The translations under genes and the position numbers were made by a program. Below the pieces are notes generated by a model. It was not told the DNA's origin and made no database searches. It saw only the letters and a program-made list of their open reading frames with translations. Below, one piece after another: positions 52,343 to 63,151 of a DNA stretch of 64,000 nt; positions within the stretch are counted from its first letter, which is position 1; each line of letters starts with the position of its first letter. The stretch comes from Succinivibrio dextrinosolvens (GTDB lineage Bacteria; Pseudomonadota; Gammaproteobacteria; Enterobacterales; Succinivibrionaceae): assembly GCF_011065405.1 (NCBI RefSeq), contig NZ_CP047056.1, positions 2,006,747-2,070,746 on the forward strand, given 5' to 3'.

Positions 52343-53272
52343 GTGAAAGAGCTTTATATATATTTCTTCAATCGTGTAAAAAGAGATTCTATAGGTCTGG
52401 AAGCTTCTGCCTTATCGTTTACGTCTATTCTGGCTCTGATTCCTGCTATCAGTGTAATCTTTTACTTCTTTGCGGTTTTCCCTGCATTTTCAGAGTTCAG
52501 AGAGTCTTTAAAGGCGTTTGCCCAGGCTAATTTCATGCCTGTATTTTCAGAGTCATTAGGTAAGTATGTCGGAACCTTTGTGGAACACGCCGGCAAACTT
52601 ACTGCTACAAGTACCATCATCTTCTTCATTATTTCCCTAATGCTGGTACGTTCCATCGATCAGTGTCTGAATCGAATCTGGCGAGGCGGTAAAAGAAAGC
52701 TTGGCTCCATGATCGCAATCTACTGGACCCTTTTAACCTTAGGTCCAATTGCTTTGGGTATCATTATCTGGATCTTCACCAGAGTGGTAGCAATAGCTAT
52801 TTCTTCCAATGTCCATATTGGTGTGGCTCTCATGATTGCCTATTTTGTATTCCCAATCATTATTGAGTGTGCTGTCCTGACTGCGCTGTATGTAATTGTT
52901 CCAAGAGTTAGAGTTAAGCTGCAGGATGCACTTTTAGGCGCTATCTTTGTTACTGTGGCCTTTGAGGTTTCCAAGAAACTCTTCAGTATTTTTGTTCTTA
53001 ATTTCTCCAACTATGAGGCTATCTACGGTGCCATTGCTGTAATTCCTGCTCTGTTTGTCTGGATTTATATCAGCTGGTGGCTGGTACTTCTAGGTGCAGA
53101 GTTTACAGCTTCATTAGGTGTTGTAAGGTCAGGTCTTTCCGATGAGGTTCCAAGCTTTATGGTTTATCTTGCTAACGTAACCGGATCAACTTTAGGCTCT
53201 GAGGAACTGATTAGACCAAAGCATAAACAGCCTCCAATCAAGGTTAAGATAACCTCAAACAGAAATAAATAG
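52343..53272 (+). CDS. YihY/BrkB-family inner membrane protein
   Basis: A protein of about 309 residues with six membrane segments, of the YihY (UPF0761, once annotated RNase BN) family. The conserved SFTSILALIP near residue 25 and WRGGKRK-type loops are present. GTG at 52343 is chosen because AGGTGA, complementary to the 16S rRNA end, lies 5 bases before it; GTG at 52334 overlaps that site. It is separated from the exoprotein gene by about 100 bases and may be independent of it. Function is not established. Confidence 0.88.
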   Translation: MKELYIYFFNRVKRDSIGLEASALSFTSILALIPAISVIFYFFAVFPAFSEFRESLKAFAQANFMPVFSESLGKYVGTFVEHAGKLTATSTIIFFIISLMLVRSIDQCLNRIWRGGKRKLGSMIAIYWTLLTLGPIALGIIIWIFTRVVAIAISSNVHIGVALMIAYFVFPIIIECAVLTALYVIVPRVRVKLQDALLGAIFVTVAFEVSKKLFSIFVLNFSNYEAIYGAIAVIPALFVWIYISWWLVLLGAEFTASLGVVRSGLSDEVPSFMVYLANVTGSTLGSEELIRPKHKQPPIKVKITSNRNK

Positions 53273-53290
53273 AATTATCAGAAAGTTAAA

Positions 53291-55507
53291 TCAGTAGAGT
53301 ACTACAGAATCAGGCGTCAGTGCCTTATCCTTTTTCTCATCATCGACGTGGATTTGAACCTGATCCTTGTCAGAGGCGTGAATATTTGGCTTGTCTGTAA
53401 GCTTCTTTGCTTTGACTTTTAAGACGGTACCATCCGCTGCTGTATAGAACTCATCGTTTTCAATAGCACTTTCATCAATACCAGGTCTTACCGCCCCACG
53501 GAGTAATGCTGTAATGTAGAAGGTAGGATCGGTGACATGTCCTCTGATGATAACCGAGGTCAGACTGTCCTTGGCTAAAGACATAAGTGTTGATTTGATA
53601 TCAATTATTCTGTCGGTGGTATCGTAATTACCCTTGAGGGTTAAATGTGAAGTGGCCAGATCAGATGAGATTTTGATTTTAGCCTGTCCATTCTCAACAG
53701 TGGCCTTTCCTGCCAGACTGTAAAAACCGCAGTCGCCTCCTTCAATAGAGTTCAACAGCTGTCTTAAATTTAATTCATAGTCTTTCTTATTGCCGCCATT
53801 GATTAGATCCAGTCCAAAGGCAGAAATTAACAGGGATTTTGACCTCAGCTCAACACTGCCGTTAAGTTTTTGGGTTATTGAAAGAGATGTGTCATCATCT
53901 TCTTGTGCTATAAGATCTGCATCAAAACTTATTTTTCCGTTAAAGAGTTTTGAGAACAGGCTGCTGTTCAGATCAGACATATCAAAATCTTCTGCATGGG
54001 CCTTAAAGGCAAAGGTGTTCTTTGCAAAGTCTCTTGAAAGAGAGGCGCAGGCATTTGAGTTATATAACAGAATTCTGTCCATAATGACGGAGTAACCTTC
54101 GTCACTGAAGACTCCATGGAAATCCGTATTTTTGATAAAGAGATCAGAGTAGTAGGCGCTATCGGTAGAGAGTCTGAATTTTCCAGGAGTTCCCTTTACC
54201 TTTTGTGTCTGTCTGTCAAAGTGAATATCCTCACAGCTGAGGTTTACCGCTTTGATTGAAAGAGGCAGTTGATCAATGTGGGATACAAACTCAGTGTTAT
54301 CAACCTTGAATTCAAGAATCTCTGTATTATGAGAAAAAAGCAGAAATTTCAGTCTGTTATAAAGCTCAATAGGAGGTTCAAGCTTGGCATTCTTTAAGGC
54401 GAAAGCTTTTACTTTTAGCTCGCTCTGTGAGTCATTCAGTCCAGTCAACTCTATTTCACTGCTGTACTCTCCGCCGAATAGTTTTCCGTCAGAGGAAACT
54501 GTCAGGAGATTATCTTCAACTCTGGCTTTAAGAAGAGAGTCTTCTGCAGTGACCAGCAGATCCAGTTTAGATATTTCACCGGCTTTTCCTTTGAAATCAA
54601 AGAATATACCCTTATCAGCAATTATCAGATCTTCAACCTTTCCACTTACCTGGCCTAGTAGCAGATCAGCCGCTGGCAGTGATAGAACACAGTTTGTAAG
54701 AGAAGCATTTTTAGCTCTGATATTATAGCTTTCGATAATACCGCTGTAGTTCTGAAAGATAACGTTGTTTATAGAAAGCTTTGAAAACTCAATAAGTTTC
54801 GATTCCTTATCGATAGTAAGATCAGCAAATACTGTACCTCCGAACATCTGTGCCTGAACTTCTGAAAGCGCAACCGTATTTTCGCTGGAAAGGATTTTTG
54901 CATGAATCTTCTTGAGCTCGTAACTGTCAATGGAACCTGTCTGGGCATTAAGGGTTGAGTCTCCAAAACTGATGTCCCCCTGCTCGGAAACTTTGACAGC
55001 AGCTGCCGAGAGATCAGCATGTTCTGAGTGGAATCTGTTCAGATAAAGAGGACTGTTGATAAGATCGAGCTTAAGAATATTTATGTTCTTGTATCTGAAT
55101 CTTTCCTTTTTCAGCGCCTCAAGGTCTCTGCTGTCAAAGGTTATGTCTTTGGCATAGAGATATTTGATATCAAGATTCTCTGAGGTGATTACACTTTTAA
55201 GGTCGTATTCAACGTAGATTTCACCAATTTGTGAATTACCTAGAGTTACCTTTTTGAGTTTAAGAACATCAGGATATAGAGGAGAAAACTCAATTTCATC
55301 ACAGTTGATAGAAAAGCTGGTACGTTCAGAAAGAAACTTTAACAGAGGTGCCTTTACGTGCTGGCCGTTGAAATACAGAATAAATCCCCAGACTGCTGCA
55401 ATAACGACAATGAGCGTACAGACCGCAATCTTAAGATATTTAAGATAGGCCGGAGTCTGTTTTCTGTAGTATATATTTTGTTTAAAGGCCATATACAGCA
55501 AGCTCAC
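53291..55507 (-). CDS. AsmA-like membrane-anchored protein
   Basis: A 738-residue protein with one N-terminal membrane segment (about residues 24-50) and a long periplasmic beta-rich part. The C-terminal pattern (GFYSLAGKATVENGQAKI, then LTLKGNYDTTDRIIDIKS near 630-665) fits the AsmA family, whose members move or organise phospholipids between membranes. The GTG start overlaps the recG stop (GTGA), which suggests coupling; an ATG at 55492 is another option. Convergent with YihY. The sequence is divergent, so the family call is moderate. Confidence 0.72.
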   Translation of the reverse strand: MSLLYMAFKQNIYYRKQTPAYLKYLKIAVCTLIVVIAAVWGFILYFNGQHVKAPLLKFLSERTSFSINCDEIEFSPLYPDVLKLKKVTLGNSQIGEIYVEYDLKSVITSENLDIKYLYAKDITFDSRDLEALKKERFRYKNINILKLDLINSPLYLNRFHSEHADLSAAAVKVSEQGDISFGDSTLNAQTGSIDSYELKKIHAKILSSENTVALSEVQAQMFGGTVFADLTIDKESKLIEFSKLSINNVIFQNYSGIIESYNIRAKNASLTNCVLSLPAADLLLGQVSGKVEDLIIADKGIFFDFKGKAGEISKLDLLVTAEDSLLKARVEDNLLTVSSDGKLFGGEYSSEIELTGLNDSQSELKVKAFALKNAKLEPPIELYNRLKFLLFSHNTEILEFKVDNTEFVSHIDQLPLSIKAVNLSCEDIHFDRQTQKVKGTPGKFRLSTDSAYYSDLFIKNTDFHGVFSDEGYSVIMDRILLYNSNACASLSRDFAKNTFAFKAHAEDFDMSDLNSSLFSKLFNGKISFDADLIAQEDDDTSLSITQKLNGSVELRSKSLLISAFGLDLINGGNKKDYELNLRQLLNSIEGGDCGFYSLAGKATVENGQAKIKISSDLATSHLTLKGNYDTTDRIIDIKSTLMSLAKDSLTSVIIRGHVTDPTFYITALLRGAVRPGIDESAIENDEFYTAADGTVLKVKAKKLTDKPNIHASDKDQVQIHVDDEKKDKALTPDSVVLY

Positions 55508-57597
55508 ACTTTGAATTTAGGGAACCAGCGGGTGATTAGCGCTCTGCAGGTTTCAGTATCATTATGAATGATATCTAAAGCAGCGTTTCTGGCAATATCT
55601 ATTAGTTCAAAATCTCGATTTACGTCAACAACTCTGAAAATATCAAAACCAGTCTGTTTGCTTCCTAACACTTCTCCTGGCCCTCTGAGTTTGAGATCTT
55701 CTGTGGCGATTTTGAAACCGTCAGTGGTTGATCTCATAATTGAGAGTCTCTGCATGGCTATATCGTTAGCCTCTATCTCCTGGCTTTTGTATATAAGAAT
55801 ACAGTATGAATCAAGTGCACCTCGTCCCACACGTCCTCGGAGCTGATGCAGCTGTGCCAGACCAAGCCTCTGGGCTCCTTCTATCACGATAATTGAAGCA
55901 TTAGGAACGTCCACTCCCACCTCAATAATGGTGGTGGCAACAAGAATATCGTATTCTTTATCTAAAAAGGCTTTCATGACCTTGTTTTTTTCGTTTGTTG
56001 CCAGCTGTCCGTGCAGAAGTCCGATTCTGAGGTCAGGCAGAGCTTTTTTCAGATCCTTATAGGTGGTTTTTACAGATTCAGTTTCATCCTCATTTTCTTC
56101 AATGTTAGGACATACCCAGTAAACCTGAGTGCCCTGATGACAGACCTCATCAAGTCTTTTTATTATCTCCCCCTTCCGGGTGTCCGACATGACGGCGGTA
56201 ATGATAGGCTTACGGCCCTTTGGCAGCTCATCCAGAGTGGAGACATCCAGATCAGAAAACAGAGCCAGCTGTAGGGTTCTTGGAATAGGAGTAGCCGTCA
56301 TAACCAGCTGATGCATGGTGATATCTGCCGGGGCTTTTTTGAGAAGCGCGATTCGCTGATCGATACCGAAACGGTGCTGTTCATCGATAATCGCCAGAAT
56401 CAGCTTGTTATAATGAACCTCTTCCTGATAGACACTGTGGGTTCCAATGATTACCTGAACTTCACCGGACTCAATCTCCTCCAGAAGCTTTTTACGTTTG
56501 GCTCCCTTGATTGATGAGGTTATAAGTTCACATCTGATTCCGCATGGTTCAAGAAGACCCATGAATTTATGGTAATGCTGCTGGGCTAAAAGCTCTGTCG
56601 GAGCAAGTACAACACACTGATTACCGGATTTTGCAACCTGAATCGCAGCCAGAACAGCAACCATGGTCTTTCCGGAGCCTACATCTCCATGCAGAAGTCT
56701 TAACATTGGCTTCTGAGTGCAGAGATCTTCCTGAACTTCTTTGTAGGCCCGCAGCTGAGCACCTGTCAGTTCAAAAGGCAGAGTGGATAAAAAGTCATCT
56801 ATAGCCTTCTGTGCTTTATCTATGGCCTGAGCATTATGCTGGTCATTTTTTCTCTTTACCGACAGCAGAGTAAGCTGATAGGCAATAAGCTCTTCATAGC
56901 TGATTCTTTTAAAGCCGTCTGTTTTCTCTAGGATAATCTTCTCATTAGGAAGAGCAGGAGGATATGGATAATGACATAAATCCAGAGCCTCACTTAAGGT
57001 CAGCTTAAAAGGATTATGTTTCTCAGGTAAAAGTTCTGGCAGCGGTATTGAATGCAGTGATTGCAGTACACCGTTTATGGCCTTTCGAATGGAGGCCTGG
57101 GGGACTTTTTCCACGGCATGGTATACCGGAGTCATTCTTTCCTGAGGCTTTACCTCATCTCCGTCCTCAAGAAAGGTGACGGTAGGCTGGGTAAAATTAA
57201 CTACTCCGTTGTATTCATTGTATTTTACCGGACCAAAGGCGAGAATTCGTCTGCCTCTGGTATAGGACTTGATCTGATTTGGATACAGATTAAAGAAAAC
57301 AGCCTCGATTTTTCCCGTGTCATCCTGCAGCATAATTTTGAGCATCTTTACCCTGCGGGTCAGGACATTCTGTACTGCTACGATATGGGCATCAATGAAG
57401 TAGAATCCTCCATCAGGTCGGATGTCGGCTATCTTGGTGATTTTTGTCTGATCAAGAAAACGGAAAGGGAAATCCAAAAGGAGATCGAAGAAGGTATAGA
57501 TCCCCTTTTTGTAGAAACTAGAAGTATAAGTGGTCCCTAGCCCTTTAAGGATGGCTATATCTGAGTTTGCATAATATGAATCATCAGTTGGGACCAT
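55504..57597 (-). CDS. recG: ATP-dependent DNA helicase RecG
   Basis: A 697-residue helicase with an N-terminal wedge/OB domain, Walker A LLHGDVGSGKTMVA near residues 300-313, Walker B box DEQH near 405, and motif VI QLRGRVGRG near 595. It remodels stalled replication forks and branched DNA. In E. coli it follows spoT-trmH; here it is 31 kb away with an AsmA-like gene directly after it. Confidence 0.96.
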   Translation of the reverse strand: MVPTDDSYYANSDIAILKGLGTTYTSSFYKKGIYTFFDLLLDFPFRFLDQTKITKIADIRPDGGFYFIDAHIVAVQNVLTRRVKMLKIMLQDDTGKIEAVFFNLYPNQIKSYTRGRRILAFGPVKYNEYNGVVNFTQPTVTFLEDGDEVKPQERMTPVYHAVEKVPQASIRKAINGVLQSLHSIPLPELLPEKHNPFKLTLSEALDLCHYPYPPALPNEKIILEKTDGFKRISYEELIAYQLTLLSVKRKNDQHNAQAIDKAQKAIDDFLSTLPFELTGAQLRAYKEVQEDLCTQKPMLRLLHGDVGSGKTMVAVLAAIQVAKSGNQCVVLAPTELLAQQHYHKFMGLLEPCGIRCELITSSIKGAKRKKLLEEIESGEVQVIIGTHSVYQEEVHYNKLILAIIDEQHRFGIDQRIALLKKAPADITMHQLVMTATPIPRTLQLALFSDLDVSTLDELPKGRKPIITAVMSDTRKGEIIKRLDEVCHQGTQVYWVCPNIEENEDETESVKTTYKDLKKALPDLRIGLLHGQLATNEKNKVMKAFLDKEYDILVATTIIEVGVDVPNASIIVIEGAQRLGLAQLHQLRGRVGRGALDSYCILIYKSQEIEANDIAMQRLSIMRSTTDGFKIATEDLKLRGPGEVLGSKQTGFDIFRVVDVNRDFELIDIARNAALDIIHNDTETCRALITRWFPKFKV

Positions 57598-57604
57598 ATA
57601 ACCC

Positions 57605-58975
57605 TTATAAAAGCTGTTTAATGAAGATTGAGGCTCTCAGACGTTTAACCTTCTTTAAGATCTTAACAACCTCAGGAGGATAGTTGTCAATTGATTCAAG
57701 CTCATCCTCAGAACGGACCCTTGTGGTCTGTTTCATCAGATACTGCTGTTCATGAATGAACTTTTCCTGCAGATGATGATTCAGATCGGTAATGATGATG
57801 CCGTTTTCCAGATCAAGACTCCAAGCTCTTGGATTGAGGTTATTGCCGGTAATCAGCGCATAGTTGTTATCAATGAACATACCCTTTACATGGTAGGTAT
57901 TGATACCATCCTTCCACAGCTGGATCTTGAGAAGACCTGAATCTATGTACTTCCTGTTCTTTATAATAAAGTTTCTGAGATTCTGTTCATAGATATATGG
58001 AATAGCTCCGATGGTACAGAAATTCTCGCTGTCTCGGATAAAGAAATCGTTAGCGGTCTTGTCGCCTACCACCAGAGTAATGGTAACATCTCGGCTTAGA
58101 GCATCCTCCAGAGCCTTGATAATTATCTTAGGAGGATTGAAATATGGTGTGCAGATAAACATCTTTTCACGGGCAGCACCCAATAGCCACAGAATAGAGC
58201 GGTTTAGCAGATTAGCTCTTTTGCCAAGACCGGCCAGTGGTGTTACTCCAACATGGTACTTTGTTACCTTCTCGTTTTTTACCATGTACTGAACTGTGCT
58301 TAGGTGTTTTCTCAGTTCCTTGATTTCCTCTCTCATGTCTTTTGCCGGACGAACCTGTCCCTGAGAGAAATCCTGTACTGCAAAGTTAGGATGGAAGGCG
58401 TTGGTGGCAAAGGCACACATGGTGTTTGCCAGCTCTCGTGAATGGATTTCATGGTAGCGGTCAAGACGGTACTTGCCGTTATAGCCCATATATACATTGT
58501 TGATACTTGCTCCGGTATAAAGCACGGTATCGTCAAAAACAAATCCCTTAAGATGCATTACACCGAAAAGCTCACGGCGTTTAACCGGAACACCATACAC
58601 TGCTGGAGGAGTTTCGGTCTTTTTTGCCATGTCATAGTAAAGCTGTGAATTTCCAAGGGAAGCTCCTTCGCCTATACGTCCACGCTGAGCGCGGTGGAAA
58701 TCAACATAAACTCTTACGTAAAGCTTTGGATTCTTTTCCTTGGCCTCATACAGCGCATTCAGAATTTCTCTGCCGATTTCATCATTCTCAAGATAGAGGG
58801 CAGTAATCAGAATTCTTTCCTTGGCTGAGGCAATAAGCTCTAGAATTCTTGTGTAGCAGTGATGAGGAGTTTCAAGAATATTGTAATCCGATATTCCTAC
58901 GGGAATAGTTGGAAGCTGCTGAAGTCTTGTCTGACAGTAAAATGAATTTGGCAGACTTTTTTTCCAAAAAGGCAT
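57605..58975 (-). CDS. pssA: CDP-diacylglycerol-serine O-phosphatidyltransferase
   Basis: A 456-residue enzyme of the phospholipase D superfamily that makes phosphatidylserine, the precursor of phosphatidylethanolamine. Both HKD motifs are present: HLKGFVFDD near residues 145-153 and HVKGMFIDN near 370-378. Similarity to E. coli PssA runs over the whole length, including HRAQRGRIG near 93-101 and LITGNNLNPRAWSLDLENG near 382-400. It lies 9 bases after the aminopeptidase gene. Confidence 0.95.
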   Translation of the reverse strand: MPFWKKSLPNSFYCQTRLQQLPTIPVGISDYNILETPHHCYTRILELIASAKERILITALYLENDEIGREILNALYEAKEKNPKLYVRVYVDFHRAQRGRIGEGASLGNSQLYYDMAKKTETPPAVYGVPVKRRELFGVMHLKGFVFDDTVLYTGASINNVYMGYNGKYRLDRYHEIHSRELANTMCAFATNAFHPNFAVQDFSQGQVRPAKDMREEIKELRKHLSTVQYMVKNEKVTKYHVGVTPLAGLGKRANLLNRSILWLLGAAREKMFICTPYFNPPKIIIKALEDALSRDVTITLVVGDKTANDFFIRDSENFCTIGAIPYIYEQNLRNFIIKNRKYIDSGLLKIQLWKDGINTYHVKGMFIDNNYALITGNNLNPRAWSLDLENGIIITDLNHHLQEKFIHEQQYLMKQTTRVRSEDELESIDNYPPEVVKILKKVKRLRASIFIKQLL

Positions 58976-58984
58976 ATCTTGCTC

Positions 58985-60934
58985 CTAAATTGCAGCTGTG
59001 GCCTTGGAAAGCCATACTATTTCATCATCACTTAGTGATGTTGCTGCATTAGTAATTACGTTATTTACATTCTGATGGTAATTGTTCAGCCAGTCTATCT
59101 CTTTTTGAGATAACAGTTCTCTGATGATAAATCTAGTATCAAATGGCACAAGTGTCAAAGGGGTAAAGCACAGCATATGCTTCATTCCAGGCTGAGTGCA
59201 TGGCATTACCACCATCAGGTTCTCAAGACGGATACCGAATTCTCCTTCCTTATAGAATCCTGGCTCGTTTGAAATAACCATTCCTGGTTCAAGAGAAATC
59301 ATGGAACGTTTTGAGGATATACACTGTGGTCCTTCATGTACAGAAAGCACATGACCCACGCCGTGACCGGTACCGTGAGCAAAATCCTCTCCGTAATCCC
59401 ATAGCGGACGTCTGGCTATGGCGTCAATCTGAATGCCGGTTGTTCCCTTAGGAAAAACAAGGGTAGCCAGTGAGATATGGGATTTAAGCACCAGGGTATA
59501 CATCTTGCGAAGCTCATTGGAAATATGGGGGCCAACGAGTATGGTTCTTGTTATATCGGTGGTTCCATCCTTGTAATGGGCGCCACTGTCGATAAGATAA
59601 ACACTGTCCTGTCCCATGGCTCTAGGTTTTTCAGCGTTTTCATGATTATAGTGGCACATGGCGGCATTAGGACCAAGTGCAGAAATGGTGGCAAATGATG
59701 GTTCAATATAGCCAGCCTCAACCTTTCTGAACATCTCGGCACGTTCTGCCAGATCTGCTTCGGTAGTTTCCTCAACTCGACGGACATAGGTCTCGTCATT
59801 CTCAAGGGCTTCAAGACGTGTTAGGTTATCAAGCCAGCATAAAAAACGGCACATGGCGATGCCATCCTTGATGTGGGCTTTGTATTCTCCTGCCACCTCA
59901 ATATGATTCTTGATGGATTTAGGTTTCTGACATAGTCCCAGTCCTTCAATTACCTTGGCTCCTCCGTTGAAGAGTGAAAGCATGATATGGGCGTTTGTGG
60001 CATCCGGATCGACATAAACCTTACAGTTTGATGAACACAGACGGTTTAATACATCATCAAAGGCATCCTCAGGGAAGATATCGACGTGGCCAATATGTTC
60101 ATGAAGCCTTTCGTGAATATCCTCACCGTTTTCCTTGTCAATAAAGTGCTCTGGATTGATGTACCACTCAAGGGCATCATTTGAATAGGCAACTACTCGG
60201 CTGTTGATGATTGGCAGGTATTTTCTGTCATTGCCACGGATATTCAGAAGCCAGCAGATACTCTCAGGATCGGTGATTACTGTAGCATCCAGATCAAGAT
60301 CTCGCAGGGATTCTGCCAGTTTCTTACGTTTCTGAGTGCTAGGACAGCCGTTGTATTCATCATTAAAAATTCTGATTGGAGAGACAATTTCTTCAGGACG
60401 GTCATCCCAGATACGGTCTACAAGATTTCCCTGGGTCTGAACAAGATTAATATTTAGCGCAGCAAGATCTTTTTCTATGCTCAGATATTCCTTGTAGCTG
60501 ATGCAGTTGGCATCAATACCGACAGTTGAATTCTTCTGCAGAATCGAGCATAGCCAGTTGCTTGGACTTACCTTTGAAAAATCGAAATCCTGGAAGATTC
60601 TGGAATCAATCTGATCTTTTACCTGAACGACATAGCGTCCGTCAACGAATACGGCGCAGCTCCTTTCGGCAACAGCGGTTTCATCTCCCCGGTTGTTGCT
60701 AAGCTCAATGCCGCGGGTTTCAAGCTGTGGATTGAAGTTGCGGGCTACTACTACATAGCCGGCACTTCCGGAAAAGCCGCTGATATATTTGATACGTTCT
60801 TTATCTTCATTCAGCTCATATGACAGAAATTCGTCATCATGAGAAATAATCAGAGCATCAAGCTCTGCCTGAGCCATTGCCTCCTTTAGGGCAATGATTC
60901 TTTGTGAAAAGATAGTGTTATTTTGATCAGACAT
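58985..60934 (-). CDS. M24-family Xaa-Pro aminopeptidase
   Basis: A protein of about 649 residues with two N-terminal creatinase-like domains and a C-terminal pita-bread catalytic domain. The metal ligands are visible: two Asp in DSGAHYKDGTTDIT, His in FAHGTGHGVGH, and Glu residues in EPGFYKEGEFG and IRLEN. It removes N-terminal residues before proline. The start at ATG 60934 is chosen by similarity of MSDQNNTIF to an N-terminus and because it leaves room for a promoter; frames to 61009 are open. Divergent from prlC. Confidence 0.9.
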   Translation of the reverse strand: MSDQNNTIFSQRIIALKEAMAQAELDALIISHDDEFLSYELNEDKERIKYISGFSGSAGYVVVARNFNPQLETRGIELSNNRGDETAVAERSCAVFVDGRYVVQVKDQIDSRIFQDFDFSKVSPSNWLCSILQKNSTVGIDANCISYKEYLSIEKDLAALNINLVQTQGNLVDRIWDDRPEEIVSPIRIFNDEYNGCPSTQKRKKLAESLRDLDLDATVITDPESICWLLNIRGNDRKYLPIINSRVVAYSNDALEWYINPEHFIDKENGEDIHERLHEHIGHVDIFPEDAFDDVLNRLCSSNCKVYVDPDATNAHIMLSLFNGGAKVIEGLGLCQKPKSIKNHIEVAGEYKAHIKDGIAMCRFLCWLDNLTRLEALENDETYVRRVEETTEADLAERAEMFRKVEAGYIEPSFATISALGPNAAMCHYNHENAEKPRAMGQDSVYLIDSGAHYKDGTTDITRTILVGPHISNELRKMYTLVLKSHISLATLVFPKGTTGIQIDAIARRPLWDYGEDFAHGTGHGVGHVLSVHEGPQCISSKRSMISLEPGMVISNEPGFYKEGEFGIRLENLMVVMPCTQPGMKHMLCFTPLTLVPFDTRFIIRELLSQKEIDWLNNYHQNVNNVITNAATSLSDDEIVWLSKATAAI

Positions 60935-61084
60935 ATGGAATTTTGTCTCTGTAGTCCACATATATACATTATGTACATATATCGTTGTATAGTTTGATGA
61001 TCTTAACACATAGACAAAACGGTATCAAAAACAAACACAGAGTTTGCCTGTGAGATCGGTTTTGTCTTAAAGCAGGAAAACCAT

Positions 61085-63148
61085 ATGAGTGAACAGTTAA
61101 CCAAGAATCCTCTTTTAGATTACAGCGGATTACCATTATTTTCAGCAGTAAAGCCAGAACATGTTAAACCTGCTGTTGAGAATGCAATCGAAAAATGCCG
61201 ACAGACCATTATTGATGTGAGCGAAAGGTTCAAGGATGATCCTACCTGGGATAACTGCATTGCTCCTGTTGAAGAGGCTGATGACAGACTTTCAAAAGTA
61301 TGGGGTGTAGTATCCCATCTGAATTCCGTTAACAATACTGATGAGCTGCGTGCCGCACATGATGCCTGTCTGCCAATGCTTTCAGAGTTCAGCTCCTGGG
61401 CTGGTCAGTATAAGCCTTATTTTGAGGTTCTAAAGAAGATTGAGGCTTCAGATGCTTTTGGCAGACTTTCTATTCCTCAGCAGAAGTCCATTAAGAATTC
61501 AATCCGTGATTTCAAGCTCTCAGGTATAGATCTGCCTGAAGAGGCTCAGGCTGAGTACACCAAGGTGGTATCAAGACTTTCTGAGCTGCAGTCAAAGTTC
61601 TCAAATAATGTTCTTGATGCAACCCACGGCTATACCCTGCATATTACCGATAAGGAAAGATTAAAGGGGCTTCCAGAGTCTTCCCTGAATCTAGCAAAAT
61701 CAGAGGCTGCCCAGAGAAAGCTTGAGGGCTATGTGTTTACTCTTGAAATGCCATCATATCTGCCTTTTATGACATACTGTGAAGACAGAGAACTTCGAAA
61801 GGAAATGTATATTGCTTATGGTACTAGATCTTCTGATATAGGTCCTAATGCTGGCAAGTGGGATAACGCTCCTTTAATGGAAGAGATTCTGAAGCTTAGA
61901 GACCGAGAGGCTAAACTTTTAGGTTTTAAGACTTTTGCTCATCTTTCTCTTGCCACCAAGATGGCAGATGAACCTAAGACCGTAATTTCATTTTTAGAGG
62001 ATCTGGCCAAAAAATCCTATCAACAGGGTAAAAAAGAGGTTCAGACTCTGGAGGCATTTGCCAAAGAGCTGGGGCTTGATAAGCTTGAGCCTTGGGATAT
62101 CTCCTTCTATTCAGAGAAACTTCGTCAGAAGAAGTACTCATACTCTGAGGAGGAACTGCGTCCTTACTTCCCTGAGGACAAGGTTATCGCCGGTATGTTC
62201 GAGTGTGCCCACCGTCTTTACGGCATTACCTTGAAGCAGCGTTATGGTGTTGATGTCTGGAATGAAAATGTTAAGTGCTTTGATGTTTACGAGGATAAGT
62301 TCGGATCCATAATCGGCACACTGTTCATGGATCTGTATGCCCGTCCAGGCAAGAACGGCGGAGCATGGATGGATGAATGTCTGACCAGACGTTACCGTTC
62401 AGACGGTGTGCTGCAGCTTCCTGTAACCTATCTTGTCTGCAACTTCAGCCGTCCTGTTGGCAGAAAGGTGTCTCTTCTGACCCACGATGAAGTTGTAACC
62501 ATGTTCCACGAGTTTGGTCACAGCCTGAACCATCTGCTTACCAAGATTGATATTGCTGATGTATCCGGTATCAATGGTGTACCTTGGGATGCGGTTGAGC
62601 TTCCAAGTCAGTTCAATGAGAACTTTGCATGGCAGGAGGAGGTACTAAACTTTCTGTCCTCAAATGTAACTACTCACGAGCCACTGCCTAAGGAGAAACT
62701 TCAGGCTCTGTTAGATGCCAAGAATTTCGAGTCTGCAATGGCAATGCTGCGACAGATTGAGTTTGCTCTGTTTGATTTCAGAATTCATCTTGAATATGAC
62801 GAGAAGAAAGGCGGACGCATATTTGAAATCCTGAATGATGTGAAATCCAAGGTTGCGGTTACTCCTCAGTTTAAGGACAGCCGTTTCCCTAACAACTTTA
62901 CTCATATCTTCTCAGGCGGATATTCTGCCGGCTACTACAGTTACAAGTGGGCTGAGGTTCTGGCTGCCGATGCCTTCTCCAAGTTTGAGGAGGATGGTAT
63001 CTTCAACAAGAATACTGGCAGAGACTTTCAAGATCTGATTCTGGCCTCAGGTGGAGCCTATGATCCTATGAAGAACTTTGAGGAGTTCAGAGGCAGAAAA
63101 CCTGAAGTTGATGCTCTGCTCAAACAGAGCGGAATTGAGGCAGAATAA
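61085..63148 (+). CDS. prlC: Oligopeptidase A (M3 family)
   Basis: A 687-residue zinc metallopeptidase. The active site HEFGHSLNHLL is near residues 475-485, and full-length similarity to PrlC is clear from LLDYSGLPLFSAVKPEHVKPA at the start to the C-terminal AYDPMKNFEEFRGRKP. It degrades short peptides, including cleaved signal peptides, in the cytoplasm. GCAGGAAAA lies before the ATG. It is divergent from another peptidase gene, so the pair may share a control region. Confidence 0.95.
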   Translation: MSEQLTKNPLLDYSGLPLFSAVKPEHVKPAVENAIEKCRQTIIDVSERFKDDPTWDNCIAPVEEADDRLSKVWGVVSHLNSVNNTDELRAAHDACLPMLSEFSSWAGQYKPYFEVLKKIEASDAFGRLSIPQQKSIKNSIRDFKLSGIDLPEEAQAEYTKVVSRLSELQSKFSNNVLDATHGYTLHITDKERLKGLPESSLNLAKSEAAQRKLEGYVFTLEMPSYLPFMTYCEDRELRKEMYIAYGTRSSDIGPNAGKWDNAPLMEEILKLRDREAKLLGFKTFAHLSLATKMADEPKTVISFLEDLAKKSYQQGKKEVQTLEAFAKELGLDKLEPWDISFYSEKLRQKKYSYSEEELRPYFPEDKVIAGMFECAHRLYGITLKQRYGVDVWNENVKCFDVYEDKFGSIIGTLFMDLYARPGKNGGAWMDECLTRRYRSDGVLQLPVTYLVCNFSRPVGRKVSLLTHDEVVTMFHEFGHSLNHLLTKIDIADVSGINGVPWDAVELPSQFNENFAWQEEVLNFLSSNVTTHEPLPKEKLQALLDAKNFESAMAMLRQIEFALFDFRIHLEYDEKKGGRIFEILNDVKSKVAVTPQFKDSRFPNNFTHIFSGGYSAGYYSYKWAEVLAADAFSKFEEDGIFNKNTGRDFQDLILASGGAYDPMKNFEEFRGRKPEVDALLKQSGIEAE

Positions 63149-63151
63149 AAC

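Noticed and set aside
60934-61009. Longer N-terminus for the M24 aminopeptidase
   Set aside because: The extra 25 residues have no family similarity and would leave almost no promoter space before prlC.
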